From Caulobacteraceae bacterium (GTDB lineage: Bacteria > Pseudomonadota > Alphaproteobacteria > Caulobacterales > Caulobacteraceae): 64,000 nucleotides of DNA. The notes beneath the pieces were generated by a model. It was not told the origin of the DNA. It did not search any database and saw only the letters and a program-made list of their open reading frames with translations. This document shows, one piece after another, positions 25,609 through 34,567 of the stretch. Both the position numbers and the translations under genes were made by a program. Within the stretch, counting starts at the first letter, position 1. Each line of letters opens with the position of its first letter. Where the stretch lies: assembly GCA_027487945.1 (NCBI GenBank), contig JAIYCQ010000022.1, positions 20,054 through 84,053 of the forward strand. The letters run 5' to 3'.

Positions 25609-28539
25609 CTAGCGGGTGTAGACCGCCAGTTTGGCCGCCGTAGCGCCGTCGAGGTTGCCCGTCGCCTGCAGCCCCTTGTCGCGCTGGAACGCCTGGATGG
25701 CCCCCTTCAGCGCGGCTGACTGGGCGCCGTCCTGCGGCCCCCGGTAGTAGCCGAGCATCGACAGGGCCTTCTGGGCCGAGGCCACGCCGCCCGCCGGGGC
25801 GGCTGCGGCGGCAGCCGCGGGGCGAACCGAGGCATTGGGCGTCGCGGCCCGGTAGCCGGCGGCGGAACGCTCGGCGGCCGACCGGGCCTCGGGCGACAGG
25901 TCGCGCTTCAGGCGGTCCGCGGCCAGCCGCGCCTCGCCGTCGCCGCCGCGGGCGGCGATCAGATACCACTTGTAGGCTTCGGCCGGGTTCTGCGTGACGC
26001 CGTAGCCCTGCTCGAACAGGCTGGCCAGATTGTACTGGCTGTCACCCATGCCGAGGTCGGCGGCGCGGCGGAACCACTGGGCGGCGGTGGTCTTGTTCAT
26101 CGGACCGCCGCTGCCGTGGAAGTAGGCGAGACCCAGATTGTGCATCGCCCGGGAGTCGCCGGCCTGGGCGGCGCGTTCGGTCCAGCGGCGGGACTCCGCC
26201 TCGTCCTTCTTCACGCCCAAAGTGCCGGTCAGATAGGCCTTCGACAGGTCGAACTGGGCGGCGGCGAAACCCATGTTTGCCGCCCGGCGCAGGCGGTCGA
26301 GACCGGCGGGATCCTTCGCCTCGATCAGGCGCTGCGCCTCGGCGTAAAGCGTCGCGGCGTTCTCGACCCCGTCAGCCGTAAGGGTCGCGCCCGCCAGCGG
26401 CGGAGTCGTCGCCTGGCCCGGCCCGGCGGGACTGACGGCCATGGCCACCATCGGCGTCGTATCGGCCTCGGAGCCCTTGATCTCGCCCCGAGCATCCGCG
26501 GCTGCGATCCGCCGGCTTTCCTCGACGCGGGGGCTGGAGCCGCCGCCGCCGATCACGCCGGAGTACATCAGGCCCCCGACGCCTAGCGCCGAGACCGTCG
26601 TCAGGGTGGTGGCGACCAGCATGGCCGACATCAGGGCCGAGCCGGCGCGCTTCTTCGGCTTCTTGTCCCGGGCGCCGAACAGGCCCCGGCGGTCATCCGT
26701 CGCGGCGGCGGAGGGGGCCGCGCCGCCGCCGACGGCGCGCGCCGCCATCCGGGCCTGCTCGATCACATCGCGGGTCGAGCGCGGCGCGGCGGGCGCGGGG
26801 TCCACCTCGAAGGGATCGATGGTCGGCAGGGGCGCGATCTCGGGGGCGTCCGGAATCTCGGGCGCTTCGTTGATGGCGACAAACTCGTCAGCCGCGTCGA
26901 AGTCTTCCCGGGAGAAGGCCGGCGTCCCGCGCTCCGCCGCCGGGAAGGGCGCGGGGTCGCCCGGGGCGGCCATGGCCGGCATGCGGGAGAAGACCTGGGG
27001 CGCGAAGGCGTCTTCCGGGATCGCCCGGGCCGAGGTCTCGAACGGGTCGGCCGCGAAGGGATCGGTGAAGGTTTCGCGGACAGGGTCGGGCTTGCGCGGC
27101 GCGGCGGCGACCGGCGCGGCGGCCGGCGCCATCTGCTCGGCCAGTCGGCGGTGCGAGCCGTTCAGGCTGGCGTCGATCTTCTCGCGGGCCTCGTCGAGCA
27201 GGCGCGCCGTACGCTCCTCGCTCTGGCGGATGCGTTCGGCGAGATCCGTCGCCGTGCGCTCCTGACGCTGGCTGATCCGCTCGGTGACCCTGGCCACCTG
27301 CTCGCCGACCTCGTCGATGGCCAGGGCGCCCCGGCGCTCCGAGTTGGCGATGCGTTCAGCGAGGCGCTCGGTGATACGGGCGATCTCGACGCCGAGTTTC
27401 TCCAACGCCTGGGCCTGGGCGGTGTCGGCGCGTCCGAGCTTCTGTTCGACCACGGCGGCGATGCGGGCGACCTCCCCGCCGACCTGTTCAAGGGCGTCGG
27501 CGCCGCGGTTCTCCACGGTCTGCACCTTGCGGCTGAGGTTGTCGGCCATGCTGACCATCTCCCGGCCCACCCGCTCGATCGCCTGGGCCGACCGGGTCTC
27601 GGCGGCGGCGACATGCTGGGTCATTTCCGACAGGCGGCGGTCCATGCGGTCGAACCGCGCCTCGGCCGAACTCGCCAGCTTCTCGGCCAGCTCGGCGCGG
27701 GTAGCCTCCATCCGCCGGGTCAGATCAGCGGCGAGCGCCTCGAGGCGATCGGCCCCGCCGCCGCTGGTCTCGACAGCCTTGAGCCGACGGTCCAGCGCCA
27801 CGAAGGAGGCGCCGAGCTCGCGCAAGGCGTCGGTGGTGCGGGCTTCGGCCGACTCCAGCCGCTCGGCCACCCGGGCGGCCACGGCCTCGACCAGGCCGGA
27901 GGGATCGGACTTCTCAAGGTCGGCGACGCGGGCCTCGACGGTCGCCAGCGTCTCGCGCGTGCGCGCCTCGCCGTCGTACATCTGGCCGGCGACCTTGCCG
28001 AGCATGCCTTCCAGCGACCGCAGGGCCTCGGCCGAACGCGGGCCGGCGGCCTCCTGCTCCAGGCGGCGCAGGCGGTCTGCGACGCGCGCGGAGTCGGTGC
28101 GGATCTCATCCACCGCCCCCTCGAAGCGGGCCGCCACGGAGACCTGCTCCCGCTCGGAGGTCTCCAGTCGGGCCAGGGCCCCGCGCACCGACTGGTCGAT
28201 CCCGGTGATGGCGAGGGTCGAGCGCTGCTCCGCGGCCTCGATCCGCTGGCTGAGTCGCTCCATCGCCTCGGCGACCCGACCGACCTCGTCGGCGGGATGG
28301 CCGGGAATCTCGAAGCGGGGACCGGCCTGGGGGCGGGAGATCTCGAGCACCCGGGGCTCGTCGGGCGCATCGAGCGCACGGTCGGGCGCGTAGTCCGCGC
28401 CGCCGACGGGCTCCCCCTCGACGATCATCCTGTTGAGCCATTCGCCGAGCGTCATTCCGGACCGACGCGCAAGATCCTTGGCGATCTCACGCGCTTTGGG
28501 GTCGATACCCTTCACGCTCCAGGGCGCCCCCGACGTCAT
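25609..28539 (-). CDS. podJ: Polar organelle development protein PodJ
   Basis: 976 aa, matching the length of Caulobacter PodJ, which marks the new cell pole for flagellum, pili and holdfast machinery. The opening WSVKGIDPKAREIAKDLARR, with SGMTLGEWLNRMI after it, is characteristic. A long coiled coil (about 60-470) is followed by an acidic Pro-rich region (about 480-630), one membrane helix at about 634-658, then periplasmic Sel1 repeats (about 720-850, three clear copies such as AMHNLGLAYFHGSG) and a C-terminal peptidoglycan-binding domain (about 905-976, AFQRDKGLQATGNLD). GGAGGT precedes the ATG. The upstream region has boxes for cell-cycle regulators. Confidence 0.93.
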   Translation of the reverse strand: MTSGAPWSVKGIDPKAREIAKDLARRSGMTLGEWLNRMIVEGEPVGGADYAPDRALDAPDEPRVLEISRPQAGPRFEIPGHPADEVGRVAEAMERLSQRIEAAEQRSTLAITGIDQSVRGALARLETSEREQVSVAARFEGAVDEIRTDSARVADRLRRLEQEAAGPRSAEALRSLEGMLGKVAGQMYDGEARTRETLATVEARVADLEKSDPSGLVEAVAARVAERLESAEARTTDALRELGASFVALDRRLKAVETSGGGADRLEALAADLTRRMEATRAELAEKLASSAEARFDRMDRRLSEMTQHVAAAETRSAQAIERVGREMVSMADNLSRKVQTVENRGADALEQVGGEVARIAAVVEQKLGRADTAQAQALEKLGVEIARITERLAERIANSERRGALAIDEVGEQVARVTERISQRQERTATDLAERIRQSEERTARLLDEAREKIDASLNGSHRRLAEQMAPAAAPVAAAPRKPDPVRETFTDPFAADPFETSARAIPEDAFAPQVFSRMPAMAAPGDPAPFPAAERGTPAFSREDFDAADEFVAINEAPEIPDAPEIAPLPTIDPFEVDPAPAAPRSTRDVIEQARMAARAVGGGAAPSAAATDDRRGLFGARDKKPKKRAGSALMSAMLVATTLTTVSALGVGGLMYSGVIGGGGSSPRVEESRRIAAADARGEIKGSEADTTPMVAMAVSPAGPGQATTPPLAGATLTADGVENAATLYAEAQRLIEAKDPAGLDRLRRAANMGFAAAQFDLSKAYLTGTLGVKKDEAESRRWTERAAQAGDSRAMHNLGLAYFHGSGGPMNKTTAAQWFRRAADLGMGDSQYNLASLFEQGYGVTQNPAEAYKWYLIAARGGDGEARLAADRLKRDLSPEARSAAERSAAGYRAATPNASVRPAAAAAAAPAGGVASAQKALSMLGYYRGPQDGAQSAALKGAIQAFQRDKGLQATGNLDGATAAKLAVYTR

Positions 28540-28541
28540 TC

Positions 28542-28647
28542 GAATCGCACCTCCGGCACTCCAGAGTGGACGCTAGCCACCCACCCCTTGTGTGTAAACG
28601 CGAGGTTAACGCCAAATCTGGGGTCTGCGACGATTAGCTGTGGATGA
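28542..28647 (-). promoter_or_regulatory. podJ promoter region with GANTC, CtrA-like and DnaA-like boxes
   Basis: Reading away from podJ: GAATC (28542-28546) is a CcrM methylation site 3 nt ahead of the start codon; TAAA-N7-TTAA (28595-28609) differs from the CtrA box TTAA-N7-TTAA at one base; and TGTGGATGA (28639-28647), reverse complement TCATCCACA, matches 8 of 9 bases of the DnaA box TTATCCACA. podJ is known to be cell-cycle controlled in Caulobacter. Each box alone is short and could occur by chance. Confidence 0.5.
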
Positions 28648-28685
28648 CGCTTGCAGACCCGGGGGCCGCCCGCCATCTGGCGTCC

Positions 28686-28889
28686 ATGACGCTCGAGATT
28701 TCCCTGGCCGTGACGGCCGCCCTGCTGGGTCTGGCGCTGTTCGCGGCCTGGCGAGGAGCCCAGCCCCCCGACTTCATGAAGGGCGTACGGATGATTCCGT
28801 GGCGGGGCGTGATGCTGTTCTCATCAGCCGGGGTGGTGTTCATGCTGGTGCATGTCGTGAACCTTCTGGGGTTCACCACGGGCCGCTGA
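28686..28889 (+). CDS. Small two-helix membrane protein
   Basis: 67 aa from ATG 28686, or 81 aa from ATG 28644. The shorter start gives MTLEISLAVTAALLGLALFA as a first membrane helix; a second helix is MLFSSAGVVFMLVHVVNLLG, with the polar loop FMKGVRMIPWRGV between them. The earlier ATG lies inside the DnaA-like box. The end overlaps the tail of the opposing mprF-like gene by 66 nt. Function is unknown. Confidence 0.65.
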   Translation: MTLEISLAVTAALLGLALFAAWRGAQPPDFMKGVRMIPWRGVMLFSSAGVVFMLVHVVNLLGFTTGR

Positions 28890-30569
28890 GGCTCCGGCCT
28901 CCGGCTTTGGCCGTCGACGGGTCAGCCCGACCATGCCGCCCGAGCTGAGCAGGCCGACATCGGCCATGACCATGGGAATCTGCCACTTGTGCGGTGCGGC
29001 GACATAGCGCGGCTGCCAGACAGGGTCGTACTTGTCCTTGTACCGGCGCACGCCCCGGAAATTGTAGATCTCCTCGCCCCGTTCGAAGAGCAGCCGCCCC
29101 ACGCGCGACATGATCGGGGCCAGCGGCCGGTCCTCGAGTCCGGCCAGCGGCGAGGCGCCGAAATCGAAGGCGACATAGCCCTGCTCGCGCCCCCATTCGA
29201 GGAGCTCGACGAACAGATAGTCCATGACGTTCTTGGGCGCGGCGTCCCCGTAGCGCATGAGATCCATCGAGAAGGACTTGCGGGTCGCCGTCGGCCACAG
29301 GGTCGCGAAGGCCACGATGCATCCGCCCGAACGGACAAGGGCCATCGGAAACTCGGCCACATAGCGGGGTATGAAACCGCCGAGGGAAAAGGCCTTCTCG
29401 CCGCCGGCGTGGTGCGACAGCCATTCGTCGGAAACGGCCTTCAGCTCGTTCATCAGGGGCGGTACGGCCTCTGGCGGGATCACCTCGAAGCTGGCCCCGC
29501 CCTCCCCGGCCTTGCGCCAGTTGCGGCGGAGGACCTCGCGCCGGCGACCGGCAAGCGAGAATCCGTCCAGCGGCACGGCGGCGGCCTCGCCGATCTTCTG
29601 GATCGAGAAGCCCAGCTCCACGGCGTCGGGCAGGTCCTCGGGGCCAATGCCGTAAAGCGACGGCCGGGCAGCGTGGGCGTCAGCCAGCTCGCGGAACCGC
29701 CACAGCAGCTCCATCCGCTCGTCGGTGCGGCCGACCGGCCCGTCCATCGCTATCCAGGACCGGCCGCGCACCCCGAACATCAGGAAGGTGTCGCCCGAAG
29801 GGGAGAACAGGAACCGCTTGTCGCCGAGCAGCGCCAGGTTGGAGTCCGGCTGCGACCATTCGGCCTTGCCCAGTATGGCCCGGACCCGGTCGAAGTCGGG
29901 ATCGGTGTCGCCGACCACCCTGGGTGTTGCCGGCACGGCGAACAGCCGCCACAGGCCGAAGCCCAGCAGGGCGAGCGCCGCCCCGGCCGAGGACCGGATC
30001 GCCCGCTCGAGGTCCTGGTCGGCGATGACGCGCCAGACCGGCATGTCGCCGTAGTCGGCGTTCTGGAACGACCACAGGCCGAGCAGGATGGCGCCGAGGA
30101 GCACCGCCGCCGCCGAGATCAGCCAGCCCGGCGTGACCTCCATCCGCGACAGCCGCGCCTTGCGCGGAAAGCCGTCATGCAGCGGCAGAAGCACCAGGAA
30201 ACAGCCCAGCAAGACGACCGCCTCCTCCCAGTTGAACCCCTTGAACGGCGCCAGGAGGGCGGCCAGCAGAATCACTACCAGCGAAGCGCTCCAGGCCGCG
30301 TCCAGCCGGGCCCGGAGGCCAAAGGCCAGCAGGATGAGCACCAGGCCGAGGATCGACGACAGGAAGTGACTGGTCTCGACGAGCAGCTGCGGCGTCAACC
30401 GCATCAGCTCCAGCACACGGGACGGCACCGACGGCGTGGCGCCGGAGGCGACCAGCATCGCCCCCGCCGACAGCGCCGCGATCGCGCCGACGGTCGGTGC
30501 GGCGCCGACCAGCGCGGCCCTCAATTCCCGAAAGACCTGCATCCGAATCCCGCGACTGACGAAACTCAA
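28824..30569 (-). CDS. mprF: Short MprF-type phosphatidylglycerol lysyl-/alanyltransferase
   Basis: 581 aa. The C-terminal half is a DUF2156 synthase domain, which transfers an amino acid from aminoacyl-tRNA to phosphatidylglycerol, lowering surface charge: GKAEWSQPDSNLALLGDKRF, SWIAMDGPVG, RNWRKAGEGGASF, SMDLMRYGDAAPKNVMDYLF and FDFGASPLAGLE. The N-terminal half has about six to seven membrane helices. Full MprF proteins are about 850 aa with 14 helices, so most of the flippase part is missing here. Lys or Ala specificity cannot be told. It is divergent from the acyl-CoA dehydrogenase operon. Confidence 0.85.
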   Translation of the reverse strand: MSFVSRGIRMQVFRELRAALVGAAPTVGAIAALSAGAMLVASGATPSVPSRVLELMRLTPQLLVETSHFLSSILGLVLILLAFGLRARLDAAWSASLVVILLAALLAPFKGFNWEEAVVLLGCFLVLLPLHDGFPRKARLSRMEVTPGWLISAAAVLLGAILLGLWSFQNADYGDMPVWRVIADQDLERAIRSSAGAALALLGFGLWRLFAVPATPRVVGDTDPDFDRVRAILGKAEWSQPDSNLALLGDKRFLFSPSGDTFLMFGVRGRSWIAMDGPVGRTDERMELLWRFRELADAHAARPSLYGIGPEDLPDAVELGFSIQKIGEAAAVPLDGFSLAGRRREVLRRNWRKAGEGGASFEVIPPEAVPPLMNELKAVSDEWLSHHAGGEKAFSLGGFIPRYVAEFPMALVRSGGCIVAFATLWPTATRKSFSMDLMRYGDAAPKNVMDYLFVELLEWGREQGYVAFDFGASPLAGLEDRPLAPIMSRVGRLLFERGEEIYNFRGVRRYKDKYDPVWQPRYVAAPHKWQIPMVMADVGLLSSGGMVGLTRRRPKPEAGASAARGEPQKVHDMHQHEHHPG

Positions 30570-30614
30570 TATAGCGCGTCCCGCGGCGCGGCGCGCCGCA
30601 AGAGGAGTCGAACA

Positions 30615-30628
30615 CGCGTTTGAACGCG
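30615..30628. promoter_or_regulatory. Palindrome between mprF and the acyl-CoA dehydrogenase operon
   Basis: CGCGTT-TG-AACGCG is a perfect 6-bp inverted repeat in the 119-bp divergent region. It could be an operator for either side; no adjacent regulator gene points to a factor. Confidence 0.3.
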
Positions 30629-30688
30629 CTTGCTCCGCCGAACGCGCACGCTAAGGTGCGCCGCAACAGAAAACGACGGGAGAAGGTC

Positions 30689-31897
30689 ATGGCGGATTTC
30701 GGCGCAACCGAGCTGGAAACCTTCCGTATCGAAGTGCGTGACTGGCTGGCGGCCAACTATCCGCCGTCGCTCAACGCCCCGATGGATGACGAAAGCGAGT
30801 CGCCCTGGGGCGGTCGCCGTTTCAATCCGACCAACAAGGACGCGAAGCTCTGGCTCGACCGCATGGCGGCCAAGGGCTGGACCGCGCCGATGTGGCCGAC
30901 GGAATACGGCGGCGGCGGCCTGAGCCGTGAGCAGAACAAGGTGCTCGAGAGCGAGCTGCGCCGCATCAAGGCCCGCCCGGCCCTGATGAGCTTCGGCGTC
31001 TGGATGCTCGGCCCGGTGCTGCTGGAGTACGCCACCGAGGAGCAGAAGCAGAAGTTCCTCCCCGGCATCGTCAAGGGCGAGACCCGCTGGTGCCAGGGCT
31101 ACAGCGAGCCGGGCGCCGGCTCCGACCTCGCCGGCCTGCAGACCCGCTGCGAGGACAAGGGCGACCACTTCCTGATCAACGGCCAGAAGGTCTGGACCAG
31201 CTACGCCGACCAGGCCGACTGGATCTTCTGCCTGGTGCGCACCGACACCGGCAAGAAGCATGAGGGCATCAGCTTCGTGCTGTTCGACATGGCCAGCGAA
31301 GGCGTCGAGACCCGCCCGATCAAGCTGATCAGCGGCTCCTCGCCCTTCTGCGAAACCTTCTTCACCGACGTGAAAGTCCCCAAGGACCAGCTGGTCGGCA
31401 AGCTGAACGGCGGCTGGGAGATCGCCAAGCGCCTCCTCCAGTATGAGCGCCAGAACATCTCGGCCGGCGGCTTCGGCGGCGGCGCGGGCATCGACGTCGT
31501 CGACGCGGCCAAGGACCATGTCGGCGTCGATGAGAAGGGCCGGATCGCGGACGCCGACCTGCGCGCCCGCATCAGCACCCACAAGATGGACTCCGCCGCC
31601 TTCCAGCTGACCGTCCGCCGGGCCGAGGCCGAGGGCAAGGCCAGCAAGGGCCCCAGCGCCGCGACCTCGATCATCAAGTATGCGGCCGCCAAGTTGAACC
31701 AGGACCGCACGGAACTGACCGTCGAGGCGCTCGGCCTGCAGGGCCTGGGCTGGGAAGGCGACAGCTTCCAGCCCGCCGAGATCGGCGCCCTGCGTTCGAT
31801 GCTGCGCGCCAAGGCCAACTCGATCGAGGGCGGCACCAGCGAGATCAACCTCAACGTCGTCGCCAAGCGCGTCCTGGGCCTGCTGGACCACCAGTAG
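30689..31897 (+). CDS. Acyl-CoA dehydrogenase, catalytic-type subunit
   Basis: 402 aa FAD enzyme; GGGAGAAGG precedes the chosen ATG, the longer frame being unconvincing. Typical blocks are WPTEYGGGGLSREQNKVLE, QGYSEPGAGSDLAGLQTRC, LINGQKVWTSYADQADWIF and the C-terminal SIEGGTSEINLNVVAKRVLG, with the nucleotide-binding TSEI. It leads a run of a HCCA-isomerase-like protein, a second acyl-CoA dehydrogenase and an SDR. A pairing of two dehydrogenases like this is found in heteromeric enzymes for side chains of steroids and other bulky acids. Confidence 0.9.
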   Translation: MADFGATELETFRIEVRDWLAANYPPSLNAPMDDESESPWGGRRFNPTNKDAKLWLDRMAAKGWTAPMWPTEYGGGGLSREQNKVLESELRRIKARPALMSFGVWMLGPVLLEYATEEQKQKFLPGIVKGETRWCQGYSEPGAGSDLAGLQTRCEDKGDHFLINGQKVWTSYADQADWIFCLVRTDTGKKHEGISFVLFDMASEGVETRPIKLISGSSPFCETFFTDVKVPKDQLVGKLNGGWEIAKRLLQYERQNISAGGFGGGAGIDVVDAAKDHVGVDEKGRIADADLRARISTHKMDSAAFQLTVRRAEAEGKASKGPSAATSIIKYAAAKLNQDRTELTVEALGLQGLGWEGDSFQPAEIGALRSMLRAKANSIEGGTSEINLNVVAKRVLGLLDHQ

Positions 31898-31918
31898 GTC
31901 CGCGGGGAGCGCAGGGTC

Positions 31919-32542
31919 ATGATCGAGTTCTGGTACGAGTTCGCCTCGACCTACTCCTATCCAGCCGCCATGCGCATCGAGGCGCTGGCGGAGGCGGCGG
32001 GCGTGGAGGTCGTCTGGCGCCCCTTCCTGCTCGGGCCGCTGCTGCATGCCCACCAGGGCATGACCGACAGCCCGTTCAACGTCGTGCCGATCAAGGGCAA
32101 GTACATGTGGCGGGACATGGAGCGGGTCTGCGAGGAACAGGGCCTCCCCCTGACACACCCCACCCAGTTCCCGCGCAACACCCTGCTGGCCGCCCGCGTG
32201 GCCATCGCCGGGCTGGAGGACGGCTGGACCCCGGCCTTCACCCGCAAGGTGTACGAGGCCAACTTCGTCGCCGACCAGGACATCTCCAGGCCTGATGTGC
32301 TCGAGCCGCTGATCGCCGAGGTCGGCGCCGCGCCCCTGGCCGTGCTGGAAGCCGCGAACGGCCCTGCCGTGAAGGCCCGGCTCAAGGACCACGTCGAACA
32401 GGCTACCGCGCGCGGCGTGTTCGGCTCTCCCAGCTTCATCACCGCCGACGGCGAGCTCTTCTGGGGCAACGACCGTCTGGAACAGGCCCTCAGCTGGGCC
32501 CAACATCACACAACTCAAAACACCTTTGGGGAACACGCCTGA
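31919..32542 (+). CDS. 2-Hydroxychromene-2-carboxylate isomerase family protein (DsbA/GST-kappa fold)
   Basis: 207 aa. The N-terminus IEFWYEFASTYSYPAAMRI has the serine in place of the DsbA cysteine, as in the isomerase/GST-kappa group. WRPFLLGPLL and the C-terminal GVFGSPSFITADGELFWGNDRL are family marks. In naphthalene catabolism it isomerises a hydroxychromene with glutathione; here the real substrate is unknown. It overlaps the next start by 1 nt (TGATG), in an apparent catabolic operon. Confidence 0.87.
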   Translation: MIEFWYEFASTYSYPAAMRIEALAEAAGVEVVWRPFLLGPLLHAHQGMTDSPFNVVPIKGKYMWRDMERVCEEQGLPLTHPTQFPRNTLLAARVAIAGLEDGWTPAFTRKVYEANFVADQDISRPDVLEPLIAEVGAAPLAVLEAANGPAVKARLKDHVEQATARGVFGSPSFITADGELFWGNDRLEQALSWAQHHTTQNTFGEHA

Positions 32543-33669
32543 TGGCCGTCCTGAACGAAGAACAGACCATGCTCCGTGACGCCGCCAAGAGCTGGGCGCA
32601 GGAGGCCTCTCCGGTCAGCAAGCTGCGCGCGCTGCGCGACAGCGGTTCGGGGGCGCCGTTCGACGCCGCCGCCTGGGCCGAGATGGGCCAGATGGGCTGG
32701 GCCGGCGTGATCGTGCCGGAAGACTTCGGCGGCAGCGCCTTCGGCTACCTGAGCCTGGGCCTGATCCTCGAGGAGACCGGCCGCACCCTGACCGCCTCGC
32801 CCCTGCTGTCCACCGCCCTGATCGGCGCCAGCGCCCTGACGCTCGGCGGGAGCGACGCCCAGAAGGCGCAGTGGCTGCCGAAGATCGCCGAGGGCGCGAT
32901 CGTCACCGCCCTGGCCGTCGACGAGGCCGCGCACCATGCGCCCGAGCGCATCGCGCTGAAGGCCGAGAAGAGCGGCGACGGCTACGCCCTGACCGGCAAG
33001 AAGACCTTTGTCATCGACGGCGACGCCGCCGACCTGCTGATCGTGGCGGCCCGCACCAGCGGCAAACCGGGCGAGACGGCCGGCATCACCCTGTTCCTGG
33101 TCGATCCGGCCGCTTCGGGCGTCAGCCGCAAGCATCTGGCCCTGGCCGACAGTCGCGGCGCCGCCGAGATCACCTTCTCCGGCGCGGCCGGCGAAGTGCT
33201 GGGCGCCGTCGACAAGGGCTGGGACGTGCTGGAGCCGGTGCTCGACCGGGCCCGGATCGGCCTGTCGGCCGAGATGCTGGGCAGCGCCCTGCAGGCTTTC
33301 GAGATCACGCTGGACTACCTGAAGACCCGCACCCAGTTCGGCCAGGTGATCGGCACCTTCCAGTCGCTGCAGCACCGCGCCGCCAAGATGTTCACCGACC
33401 TGGAGACCACCCGCTCCTGCATCGAGGCTGCGCTTGAGGCCATCGACGCCGGGTCGACCGACAACCGCGCCGCCGCCTCGATCGCCAAGTGCAAGGCCAG
33501 CGAGCTGGCGCATCTGGTCACCAACGAGATGGTCCAGATGCACGGTGGCATCGGCATGACCGACGTCCATGACGCCGGCCTGTTCCTCAAGCGCGCCCGG
33601 GTCACCGAGCAGCTGTTCGGCGGCGCCGGCTACCACCGCGACCGCTTCGCCACGGTCTCGGGCTTCTAG
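32542..33669 (+). CDS. Acyl-CoA dehydrogenase, second subunit
   Basis: 375 aa of the same fold as the first dehydrogenase but diverged: MGWAGVIVPEDFGGSAFGYL, ALTGKKTFVIDGDAADLLIV, YLKTRTQFGQVIGTFQSLQHR and MHGGIGMTDVHDAGLFLKRA. The catalytic-glutamate region and the C-terminal SIEG-TSEI segment typical of active subunits are not evident, which fits the partner subunit of an alpha2beta2 enzyme. Translationally coupled to the upstream isomerase-like gene. Confidence 0.88.
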   Translation: MAVLNEEQTMLRDAAKSWAQEASPVSKLRALRDSGSGAPFDAAAWAEMGQMGWAGVIVPEDFGGSAFGYLSLGLILEETGRTLTASPLLSTALIGASALTLGGSDAQKAQWLPKIAEGAIVTALAVDEAAHHAPERIALKAEKSGDGYALTGKKTFVIDGDAADLLIVAARTSGKPGETAGITLFLVDPAASGVSRKHLALADSRGAAEITFSGAAGEVLGAVDKGWDVLEPVLDRARIGLSAEMLGSALQAFEITLDYLKTRTQFGQVIGTFQSLQHRAAKMFTDLETTRSCIEAALEAIDAGSTDNRAAASIAKCKASELAHLVTNEMVQMHGGIGMTDVHDAGLFLKRARVTEQLFGGAGYHRDRFATVSGF

Positions 33670-33670
33670 G

Positions 33671-34507
33671 ATGAACGTCGCGGGCGTCGTCGCCGTCGTC
33701 ACGGGCGGCGCCTCCGGGATCGGCTTCGGCATCGCCGCCGCCCTGGCCCGCCGGGGCGCGAAGGTGGTCATTGCCGACATCGAGGCCGAGCGCGCCCTGG
33801 TCGCCGCCGAGCGGTTGCGGGACGAGGGACTGGAGGCGACCGGCGTCTTCCTGGATGTGATCGACGAAGCCAGCTGGGCCACCCTGGCGCAGGTCGCCGC
33901 GGGTCACTGGGACCAGCCGGTCCAGCTGCTGTTCAACAACGCCGGCGTCGGTGCGCCCGGAACCGTCCACGGCGTGTCCCGCCAGACCTGGGACTGGGTG
34001 TTCAAGGTGAATGTCGAGGGCGTCTACCTGGGCGTCCGCACCGTCGCCCCCGCCATGCTGGCCAGCGGCCTGCCGTGCGCGATCATCAACACCGCGTCCG
34101 AGCACGCGCTCGGCCTGCCCGACAGCGTCACCGGCGGCATCTCGGCCGCCTACACCGCCGCCAAGCATGCGGTCATGGGCTACAGCCTCTGCGCCCGCCG
34201 CGACTTCGAGGGGACCAACATCGCGGTTGGGGTGATCTGCCCTGGCCCGGTGGCGACCGACATCTGGAACAGCTTCCGCAACCGCCATGGCGACTTCGGC
34301 GGCCCCCGGACGCTGAGGGTGGAGGGCGAGACGCCGATGTCGCAGCATCTGCCCGCAGCCGCAGCCGGCGAACGGATTGTCGCGCAGCTGCAGGACGGCG
34401 CCTTCTTCATCTTCACCAACGGCCCCAACGAGGCGGCCGTCATCGACCGCTATCAGCGCGAGGTGACCACGGCGATCGCAGCCTTCCGGGATCGTTACCC
34501 GGACTGA
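33671..34507 (+). CDS. Short-chain dehydrogenase/reductase
   Basis: 278 aa classical SDR. Cofactor loop VTGGASGIGFGIA, the acidic residue after the second strand (VVIADIEAE, favouring NAD), NNAGVG, the catalytic serine region INTASEHALG and YTAAK with the Tyr-Lys pair are intact. Its start is 2 nt after the second acyl-CoA dehydrogenase stop. An alcohol or 3-hydroxyacyl-CoA substrate of the same pathway is likely. Confidence 0.9.
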   Translation: MNVAGVVAVVTGGASGIGFGIAAALARRGAKVVIADIEAERALVAAERLRDEGLEATGVFLDVIDEASWATLAQVAAGHWDQPVQLLFNNAGVGAPGTVHGVSRQTWDWVFKVNVEGVYLGVRTVAPAMLASGLPCAIINTASEHALGLPDSVTGGISAAYTAAKHAVMGYSLCARRDFEGTNIAVGVICPGPVATDIWNSFRNRHGDFGGPRTLRVEGETPMSQHLPAAAAGERIVAQLQDGAFFIFTNGPNEAAVIDRYQREVTTAIAAFRDRYPD

Positions 34508-34567
34508 CCGGAACCTCCCCGTCCCGCCCCAGGTTCTCCCTGCAATACAGCCGCAAGGGAGCGCTTC

